Positions 55,322 through 64,000 of a stretch of DNA of 64,000 nucleotides are shown in pieces (the stretch's first letter is position 1; the number at the start of each line of letters is the position of its first letter). The notes beneath the pieces were generated by a model. It had not been told where the DNA came from, did no database searches, and worked only from the letters and a program-made list of their open reading frames with translations. The DNA is from Dactylorhiza incarnata (Eukaryota > Streptophyta > Magnoliopsida > Asparagales > Orchidaceae): the NCBI GenBank assembly GCA_033032865.1, contig JAWHQI010000099.1:8395004-8459003 (forward strand). The letters run 5' to 3'. The translations under genes and the position numbers were made by a program.

Positions 55322-57392
55322 TGTAACACCCCAAAGATCGTGGTTCAGCGAGGTAGGCGGAATGGTGGTGTTGCGCTCGGGATAGGCTCAAGATTCCAGA
55401 TTAGGTCAATGCGCACGACCATTGTCTTCTTAGCGCACGACCAGTGAGCGTGCGCCAATGATCGTGCGTAACCCGCAAAGAATCGTAGTTCTGTCTCGGC
55501 TTATGCGCACGACCATTGTCCTCTTCGCGCACGACCAGCGATCGTGCGCCAGCGATCGTGCGTTAATTCAGAAGAGAATCGAGTTCTGTCTCCGACAGTG
55601 CGCACGACCATTTCCCTCTTCGCGCATGACCAGTGATCGTGCGCCAGCGATTGTGCGCCCTGTTTATTCTGTTCCGCGATTTTGAGCGGAGAAGAAGATC
55701 GGACCGTCCAAATCTTTTGGGATTTGATCCAACGGCTAGGTTTAGTTGCGGGAGACCTTTAGGGCTGATGAGAGGGGGTTAAACCTCATATTCTCTAAGT
55801 CATTCTCTCTCCAAACCCTAGATAAAGAAGGAGGAGCCAAGGAAGAAGAAGGGAGATTCCGCCATTGACGGAGCTCCGGAGCTCCGTTTCGCGACCCGTT
55901 TCCAGATCTGGAGAGTGCAGCCCGGTGCGGTCATTTCCCTCCGTCTAGAATCTCGGATCCATGGCGAAAAAGAACGCTCCTAGGGTAACGATTTCTTCTC
56001 CCGTTGTTTGGACTTGTCTTTTGTCCTCTCCTTCGTTTCTCTATGCTTGCATGAGGGATCCCTTTCACCAAATGGGTGAAGTGTAGGATTCCCTCAAGTT
56101 CTCCGGAACTCCGGGTCGATTGTGTCCGTCCCCGGCATATTGCATGTAGAAAATCCGGTAGTCGTGCGGATTTAGGCATTTTGTGTGAAGCCTATTCGTG
56201 GCCGTGAGCCCGAATCGGTGATGCTTGGATTGCGACGTTGCATTTAGGTTAAGCCTAGAATGCGTGCCGGAGAATGACTCCGTGAAATCATCTATAGTAG
56301 TGCGGGATTTAAGTGTAGGCGTCTTGTGAAGATCCTAACGAAAGCCCCATGCTTTGAGATTGGATGAAGGCAAACCTTCACCGCGAAATTGATGCGGAGC
56401 GTATTATACCTCCCCTTTTTGAGTATTTGTGAAGCCTAGATCCTTGTGAAGGGATTAGGTGCGTAGCTTATATTTGTGTAGCACTTGAAGGTGCTAAACC
56501 CTTACGGGCCGAGGCGAAGCCGTACCCGCGTCGTGCGACAGATCGCGACGATTAGAGCACGGGCAAAGCTAAACCGAACCCGTTTCCATGCAGATCGGTA
56601 AGAGGTCCCTACCTCATGTAGCCGTGTGATCATGGGAGAGGTCGTGGAAGGTGGTTTACCTAGATCGACCAAAAGCTCTTTTTCCCACATAAGGCGATGG
56701 CCCTTACGGTGGAGTGTTTGTGGAATTGATGTTGTTAGCCTCATGCGGTTGTTTAGGCGGTTGCGGGGAACCTTCGGGTGAACCCAACCAACATCATGTG
56801 CATACCTAGGTTCCCTCCTTTTTGATGCTCAACCTAGAAGATTGAATGTGCTTGAAACCTCACCTTGTGTAGTTGCACTTTCTTTATTTTAGTACTTGTG
56901 CTAGTGTGGCTTGCTTGCAGGGTAGAATCTCCGCCACCCCGGGAAAGGGGTGGGGTCGTTATAATTTGGTCAGCTGTACTGACCGTTACCTTGTTTGCCA
57001 CCGTTTGGTGGAATGTTCTTATGCAGGTGCAGGTGAGCCTAGCGGGAAATAGCGGGCGGTGGCCCCTTTTGTTGAGTTGGCCCTAGAAGGCCAGCCTTTT
57101 TTTTAGCTTTCTCATGTATTGCCGGCCTGCGTGCCGATGTATGTTTTGGAGTTTTGGTACATTTGTTAAATGTAAGGCCTTAAGGCCATAACTCTCTTTC
57201 TTGGTTTCATTCCTATAATAGTGGACAATTCCAATGGTAATGTTAAATCTTTATGCTTCCGCTAGTGTTTAGTATACTCTGTTGTAGTTTCTTTATGTTT
57301 ATCACCTTTTAACTCCTAGCTAGTGTGGTTAGTATGGCGTGGGGTCCCGGCCGGACCTACTGTTATATTATTCGTACTGGCAGGGTGTTACA
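55322..57392 (+). repeat. Middle (shared) LTR of tandem Tekay element
   Basis: The 2,071-bp LTR carries the ~95-bp array at about 55408-55660 and a leader exon with donor at 55961-55985. By eye it shares some variants with the third LTR against the first (for example agattagg for agatcagg near 55400). Confidence 0.93.
55961..55984 (+). CDS. gag: Putative gag leader exon (copy 2)
   Basis: This is identical to the leader exon at 47404-47427, with donor gtaacg at 55985 and acceptor ending at 57618. It joins in phase to the gag body at 57619. Confidence 0.55.
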
Positions 57393-57618
57393 ATTTGGTA
57401 TCGGACTTAAGGCGTCGATCCGTAGTTTAGCGAATTCGGGACGAATTCCTTTTAAGGGGTGGTGCGCACGGGTTGTGCATTCACCTAAAACGACAAAAAC
57501 TAATAAGAATATCCACTTAGGAATGAAAAGAAAACATACTTGTTTGCGGAACCTGAGCGTTCCATGATTGATGTTTGATATGTTTTGGGTCACTAAATTG
57601 TGCTTTGCATGATTATAG

Positions 57619-58780
57619 GTGACTAGAAGTGTTGCGGGGCAGTCTCGACCCCGTAACACCGCTGAAAGTAGTGGGTCGGCTGAAGTGCCAGCGACCACTC
57701 CTTCTACAGAAATGATCAAATTAGTCGTAGAAGCGGTCTTCGCGATGATCAACGCTCAACCCCAAAGGCTGGTCCAGCCTGCTACTCCTACTCCAGATGT
57801 GGCCCCTGAGGCTGTTGCTGCAGTGGAACCTGCGGTAGCGCCGAGGGTGGAACCTCAAGTTGCGCAAGTAGTGGCGGGGCGAGCGCGTGACCAGCAATTA
57901 AAGCATTTCCTGAGCTTTAATCCTCCTACCTTCTCGGGATCTGAGTCCCCAACGGAGGCAGAAGACTGGTTGTCAAGAGTTAGAAGAACTCTGAGGGCGA
58001 CAGCGACGGACGAAGCCATGATGGTCACCTTAGCCACCTTCCTTCTTGATGGAGAGGCTGTGCTGTGGTGGGAAGAGCAGGAGTTGCATAAGTTCTGCGG
58101 TAGAGATATTACTGAAATCACAATGGCTGAGTTTTCAAAGTCGTTCCTCCAAAGGTTTATCCCCTCTGCCCAGCGCATTGCGTTACAAAACCAGTTCTTG
58201 AGGTTGACACAAGGTGATCGCTCCGTTGACGATTACTTGCATGAGTTTACCAGACTGAGTCGCTATGCGGGGTCCTTGGTGGAGGATGAGGAGACAAAGA
58301 CAAATAAGTTCTATGAAGGGCTTCGGGACGAGTAGAGGCTGCTCCTTGCAGGCCCTATGACGTTCGGCTTCCAAGTGATGGTGCAAACTGCCAGATCTTT
58401 GGAGTTGGACATGAAGAGGGTACAAGCAAGGGGTGTTGTAAAGAAACCTGAGTTTCATGCGCCGGCCTCTCAGTCCAAGTCGGTTTTCAGAAGGAACAAA
58501 AGGAAGTTCAAACAGGCGGAACCAGCTCCTTCAAATGTTTCAGGAGCCACGACCGCGCGGACTCCTATTACGTGTTTCACCTGCGGGAAGGTGGGACACA
58601 AAGCTGCGGTGTGTCGAAGTGGTCCCCCGAAGACTGGTAATCGGGCGGTGGATTTTGCTCGAGCTGCGGAAAAGGGTAAAGCTGCGGAGTCTTCGACTTC
58701 CCAGCACATTACTCCGACTCAGCCGAGAGTCTACTCGCTTGGCCAACAAGAAGCCATACGACAAACTGCTGTCGTCACAG
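57619..58780 (+). pseudogene. gag: Tekay Gag copy 2, one nonsense codon
   Basis: It is the uninterrupted counterpart of 49063-51780, with the gag domain and the zinc knuckle CFTCGKVGHKAAVC. TAG at 58333-58335 replaces the Leu codon of copy 1 (TTG to TAG), in GLRDEL. It ends with the same donor, cacag/gtacga. Confidence 0.93.
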
Positions 58781-58863
58781 GTACGAATTAGAAGTTAGCT
58801 TTTACAGCTATATATATAATTCATACTGTGGTACGACTATATGCTTTATTTGTGTGCAATTAG
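58781..58863 (+). other. Predicted 83-nt intron between gag and protease (copy 2)
   Basis: It has the same length and splice-site sequence as 51781-51863, with one visible difference (acgactatat for acgacaatat). Splicing restores one frame from gag into protease. Confidence 0.6.
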
Positions 58864-61800
58864 GTTTCGTCCTAATTTTCAACTATCCGGCGAGAGCTCT
58901 ATTTGATACGGGTGCATCGCACTCTTTTCTGTCCGAGGACTTCGTTGTGCGAATCGGAGTGCCGTCTACCTTCGTAGAGGATAGATTGGAAGTAGTGCTA
59001 CCCAATGGATCTCGAATGAGTGCGGATAGGAAGAGCCGTGTGAAGGTGCGGATCGGAAGTCAGGATTTCAACTTGGAAGCGTCGTTATTACCGTTAGCTG
59101 AATTTGATGTGATCTTCGGCATGGACTGGCTCTCGGAGCAGCGGGCATGCATAGATTTCAATACAAAGGAGATCACTCTGGGAAGGGACACCGAAGGAGA
59201 AACCATGTTCGCTGGTATGCGAGGAGCGAGCAAGACGCTGATGTCTGCTCTCCAAGTGGTTAAGGCGGTGAGAAAAGGAGCCGAGTTGTTCTTCACCTTG
59301 TTGGAGGCTTCGGAGCCAAAGCCCAGGTTATGTGATGTCCCAGTAGTAGCGGAGTACGCCGACGTGTTTCCTAACGAACTCCCTGGGGCTCCGCCTCAGT
59401 GAGAGATCGATTTCTGTATCGAGTTGGTGCCAGGTGCCAAACCTGTGGCCCGCTCACCGTACCGGATAGCGCCAAAGGAATTGGCAGAGCTGAAGGTTCA
59501 ATTGCAAGAGCTGCCAGAGCAAGGCTACGTACGTCCAAGTTCTTCGCCTTGGAGTGCACCGGTCCTCTTTGTGAAAAAGAAGGACGGGAGCTTGCGTCTA
59601 TGTATCGATTATCGAGAGCTAAACAAGTTGACCGAGAAGAACCGATATCCGATTCCAAGAATCGATGATCTCTTCGACCAGCTGGTTGGGTCGACGGTAT
59701 ACTCCAAACTGGACCTAAGGTCCGGCTATTACCAACTGCGAATTAGGGAATGTGACATTCCAAAAACAGCATTCAGTACCCGCTTTGGGCACTATGAGTT
59801 CACGGTGATGCCGTTCGGTCTGTCCAATGCACCGTCGGTATTCATGGACTTAATGAACAGGACGTTCCGTGAGTATTTGGATCAATTAGTGATCGTCTTT
59901 ATCGACGACATTTTGGTATACTCTCAATCAGAAGAGGAGCATGTAGGACATCTGCACGCAGTTCTGGGCACCTTGAGGAAGAGTCAGTTATATGCCAAGT
60001 TCTCCAAGTGCGAGTTTTGGCTACCGTCAGTAGCATTCCTTGGTCACGTCGTTAGTGAAGATGGAATTGCGGTAGATCCGTCGAAGATAGAAGCGATCCG
60101 AGCGTGGCCTTTGTTGAAAAACGTAGCGGAAGTCCGAAGTTTCTTAGGACTTGCCGGCTATTATAGGCGCTTTGTGGAAAACTTCTCGAGGATCGCACTT
60201 CCTCTCACAAAACTGACTAGGAAGGATCATAAGTTCGTTTGGTCGCCCGAGTGCGCACGAGCTTTTGAAGAACTGAAGAGCCGTCTGACCACGGCGCCCA
60301 TTCTATGCTCGCCATGTGGTACGGAAGGCTACGAAATCTATAGCGACGCCTCGGGGAGTGGTTTGGGTTGTGTCCTAGTGCAGTTCGGTAAGGTAATTGC
60401 CTACGGCTCCCGTCAGTTGAAAGTTCATGAGAGGAATTACCCGGTCCATGATTTGGAGCTAGCGGCCGTGGTATTTGCTCTTAAGCTTTGGAGGCATTAT
60501 TTGTATGGCGTGAAGATCGACATCTTTACCGACCACAAGAGCCTCAAGTACTTGCTAGATCAAAGGGAGTTGAATATACGACAGAGGAGGTGGTTGGAGT
60601 TCCTTGGGGACTACACCTTCGACATCAAATATACTCCTGGAAAGGGAAATGTAGTTGCGGACGCGTTGAGTCGTCGGGCTCCCGCTCAAGCAAATTGGAT
60701 TTTGATGCACGATGAGCGTCTGATCCGTGAGCTGGAAGAAATGGAGATCATTTGCGTTGATCGAAGAGCGTCTACTTCAGCATGCTTGAACTGGACGGAG
60801 GTTCAATACCACCTTGCCGACCGAGTTCGACAGGCATTGGAGCTGGATGAGAGCATGAAACACTACAAAGCGGAAACCGTTGACGGGTTGAACGCTGATT
60901 TCTCTTTCGAAGATGGCCTTATGTGGAAGAATGGCAGATTGTGCGTCCCAAACGTTGGTACTCTACGGGAGGAATTGATGTACGAGGCTCATCATACCAA
61001 GTACTCTATCCACCCGGGGAGCACGAAAATGTACATGGACATGAAGAAACTTTTCTGGTGGCCGGGTATGAAGAAGGACATTGCCCTCTACGTGGCCAAG
61101 TGCAACACTTGCGCGTTGGTGAAGGTGGAATGTCAACGTCCCGGTGGATTTTTGAAGTCCTTGCCGATTCCGGAATGGAAGTTTGACGATATTTCGATGG
61201 ATTTCGTGCACGGATTGCCGAGATCGCAGCATGGAAACGACGCCATCTGGGTGATCGTGGACAGACTGACAAAAGTATCGCATTTTATTCCGAACCGGAA
61301 GGATGATTCTGTAGAAAAGCTAGCGAAGCTCTATGTCGATAGTATTGTGCGGCTGCACGGTGTCCCTCGTAGCATCGTCAGCGATCGTGACGGGCGTTTC
61401 ACATCGAAAGATTGGAGGCTTATCCATGAACTGTTGGGCACTAAATTGAAATTCAGCACGACCTTCCACCCGCAAACGGACGGACAGACCGAGAGGACCA
61501 ACAGGACTATGGAGGATATGCTCCGAATGTGCGCTCTAGATTTTGGAAAGAAGTGGGAAGATCATCTCTATATGATCGAATTCGCCTACAATAATAGCTA
61601 CCAAGCCAGTATAAAGATGGCTCCTTTCGAGGCCCTCTATGGTAAGAAGTGTCGTACGCCGTTGTCTTGGGCAGAAACGGGCGATACTAAGCTATTAAAG
61701 CGAAAGGATGTTGAGGAAGCAACTTCGACGATCCGATCTATTCGGGAAAGGCTATTGATTGCCCAGGACAGGCAAGCAAAGTATTACAACGCCAAGCATA

Positions 61801-62309
61801 GGAACCTAGAGTTCGCCGTCGGCGACCGGGTTTACTTGAAAATCAAACCGTTCAAAGGGGTATCGAGGATCCGACGCTTGAAAAAGCTCAGTCCAAGGTA
61901 CTTAGGACCGTTTGAGATTGTGGAACGTGTTGGTGATGCGGCTTATCGGCTTGCACTATCTGCAGAGCTGAGCGGTCTGCACGACGTGTTTCACATTTCA
62001 GTTCTGAGGAAGGCAGTGCAAGAGCCTACTCATATCGTTGCGGTCGGCAAAGTGTCGGTGGATAGTGGGTTGTCGACGAAAGTCAGACCCTTACGCATCG
62101 AGGATACCGAGGTAAAGCAGTTGCGGAACAAGTCCATTCGGATGGTAAAGGTCCGGTGGGATAATTGCGGCCGAGTGGAGCTAACTTGGGAGAGAGAGCA
62201 AGCGATGCTTGCGGAGTACCCCGAGCTATTTCCCTCAGGTAAATTTTCTTTAAAAACTGTAATTTCCTGCTATTACTGTTTTCGAAATTTCGGGACGAAA
62301 TTCTTTTAA
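58864..62309 (+). pseudogene. pol: Tekay pol copy 2, one nonsense codon
   Basis: All domains of copy 1 are present in one frame: protease ALFDTGASHSFLS, reverse transcriptase with [10 protein letters not shown] (~59897), RNase H, H2C2 integrase and chromodomain. The single break is TGA at 59400-59402 (CGA Arg in copy 1), between protease and reverse transcriptase. From there 961 codons are open to 62309, about the whole of RT to chromodomain. It is the best preserved coding region of the window. Confidence 0.94.
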
Positions 62310-62321
62310 GGGGGGTGGAGT

Positions 62322-64000
62322 TGTAACACCCCAAAGATCGTGGTTCAGCGAGGTAGGCGGAATGGTGGTGTTGCGCTCGGGATAGGCTCAAGATTCCAGA
62401 TTAGGTCAATGCGCACGACAATTGTCCTCTTAGCGCACGACCAGTGAGCGTGCGCCAATGATCGTGCGTAACCCGCAAAGAATCGGAGTTCTGTCTCGGC
62501 TTATGTGCACGACCATTGTCCTCTTCGCGCACGACCAGTGATCGTGCGCCAGCGATCGTGCGTTAATTCAGAAGAGAATCGAGTTCTGTCTCCGACAGTG
62601 CGCACGACCATTTCCCTCTTCGCGCATGACCAGTGATCGTGCGCCAGCGATTGTGCGCCCTGTTTATTCTGTTCCGCGATTTTGAGCGGAGAAGAAGATC
62701 GGACCGTCCAAATCTTTTGGATTTGATCCAACGGCTAGGTTTAGTTGCGGGAGACCTTTAGGGCTGATGAGAGGGGGTTAAACCTCATATTCTCTAAGTC
62801 ATTCTCTCTCCAAACCCTAGAGAAAGAAGGAGGAGCCAAGGAAGAAGAAGGGAGATTCCGCCATTGACGGAGCTCCGGAGCTCCGTTTCGCGAACCGTTT
62901 CCAGATCTGGAGAGTGCAGCCCGGTGCGGTCATTTCCCTCCGTCTAGAATCTCGGATCCATGGCGAAAAAGAACGCTCCTAGGGTAACGATTTCTTCTCC
63001 CGTTGTTTGGACTTGTCTTTTGTCCTCTCCTTCGTTTCTCTATGCTTGCATGAGGGATCCCTTTCACCAAATGGGTGAAGTGTAGGATTCCCTCAAGTTC
63101 TCCGGAACTCCGGGTCGATTGTGTCCGTCCCCGGCATATTGCATGTAGAAAATCCGGTAGTCGTGCGGATTTAGGCATTTTGTGTGAAGCCTATTCGTGG
63201 CCGTGAGCCCGAATCGGTGATGCTTGGATTGCGACGTTGCATTTAGGTTAAGCCTAGAATGCGTGCCGGAGAATGACTCCGTGAAATCATCTATAGTAGT
63301 GCGGGATTTAAGTGTAGGCGTCTTGTGAAGATCCTAACGAAAGCCCCATGCTTTGAGATTGGATGAAGGCAAACCTTCACCGCGAAATTGATGCGGAGCG
63401 TATTATACCTCCCCTTTTTGAGTATTTGTGAAGCCTAGATCCTTGTGAAGGGATTAGGTGCGTAGCTTATATTTGTGTAGCACTTGAAGGTGCTAAACCC
63501 TTACGGGACGAGGCGAAGCCGTACCCGCGTCGTGCGACAGATCGCGACGATTAGAGCACGGGCAAAGCTAAACCGAACCCGTTTCCATGCAGATCGGTAA
63601 GAGGTCCCTACCTCATGTAGCCGTGTGATCATGGGAGAGGTCGTGGAAGGTGGTTTACCTAGATCGACCAAAAGCTCTTTTTCCCACATAAGGCGATGGC
63701 CCTTACTGTGGAGTGTTTGTGGAATTGATGTTGTTAGCCTCATGCGGTTGTTTAGGCGGTTGCGGGGAACCTTCGGGTGAACCCAACCAACATCATGTGC
63801 ATACCTAGGTTCCCTCCTTTTTGATGCTCAACCTAGAAGATTGAATGTGCTTGAAACCTCACCTTGTGTAGTTGCACTTTCTTTATTTTAGTACTTGTGC
63901 TAGTGTGGCTTGCTTGCAGGGTAGAATCTCCGCCACCCCGGGAAAGGGGTGGGGTCATTATAATTTGGTCAGCTGTACTGACCGTTACCTTGTTTGCACC
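62322..64000 (+). repeat. Third Tekay LTR, truncated by window edge
   Basis: It starts TGTAACACCCC after the polypurine tract and matches the first ~1,680 bp of the other LTRs. The array is at about 62408-62660 and the leader exon with donor at 62960-62984. Whether it ends the array or leads into a third internal region cannot be seen. Confidence 0.9.

Larger units (their letters stand above)
46765..64000 (+). mobile_element. Tandem Tekay-type chromovirus (LTR-int-LTR-int-LTR)
   Basis: LTRs start at 46765, 55322 and 62322 (the last cut by the window edge). Internal regions are 48837-55321 and 57393-62321. Subtracting the solo LTR insertion and its duplication, both are exactly 4,929 bp. Protein domains in order are gag with CCHC, protease, reverse transcriptase, RNase H, H2C2 integrase and a terminal chromodomain-like segment, which identify a chromovirus; the long ~2.07-kb LTR and chromodomain style suggest the Tekay/Del lineage. 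Each copy has two nonsense codons. Confidence 0.93.

Overview
This window is plant nuclear DNA built almost entirely of nested LTR retrotransposons. I see no ordinary host gene, tRNA, rRNA or CRISPR array. Evidence for a flowering-plant genome: Ty1/copia Sirevirus-type, Ty3/gypsy Athila-type and Tekay-type chromovirus elements; primer-binding sites matching plant initiator tRNA-Met and tRNA-Asp; GT-AG introns; and nonsense mutations of the C-to-T/G-to-A type expected of methylated, silenced repeats. The species cannot be named from this.

Layout. 1-1752: minus-strand Ty3/gypsy gag relic with a 15-residue in-frame repeat. 1753-3125: a 1.37-kb palindrome made of two head-to-head LTR-like arms. 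3126-3549: unassigned GC-rich DNA. 3550-5636: diverged solo LTR of the Tekay-type family. 5637-7217: repeat-rich LTR-like debris. 7218-32067: a Ty1/copia element (target-site duplication gggtt), split by a minus-strand Sirevirus at 9766-28017 (duplication gctga). That Sirevirus is in turn split by a tandem gag-only element at 13650-20824 (duplication ctttc). 32873-42220: Athila-type element (duplication taatt). 42506-46764: second Athila-like element with gag and protease but no reverse transcriptase. 46765-64000: tandem Tekay-type chromovirus, LTR-internal-LTR-internal-LTR (third LTR cut by the window edge); its first copy carries a Sirevirus-like solo LTR at 50013-51563 (duplication cctat).

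Most notable points. (1) The Sirevirus carries, between pol and its 3' LTR, an antisense gene with its own TATA box, a predicted 5'-UTR intron and an ORF that continues in frame on both sides of the 7.2-kb insertion. (2) Palindromes in the Sirevirus LTR promoter recur at the antisense promoter, in its intron, after its stop codon and inside gag. (3) Most LTR families here carry arrays of family-specific motifs, many palindromic and CpG-containing, spaced about 85-112 bp and, where a TATA box is visible, lying just upstream of it. (4) The Athila-like element at 42506 and the Tekay element share the same roughly 95-bp array although their coding regions belong to different lineages. (5) The Tekay element appears to start gag in an 8-codon leader exon inside the LTR and to need a second, 83-nt intron to join gag to protease-pol; the leader exon also exists in the old solo LTR at 3550. 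(6) Two independent tandem LTR-internal-LTR-internal-LTR arrays occur in one window.

No autonomous element looks fully intact. The two Tekay copies come closest, with two nonsense codons each at different places, plus the solo LTR in copy 1. All boundaries and motifs were read by eye; no alignments or database searches were run.
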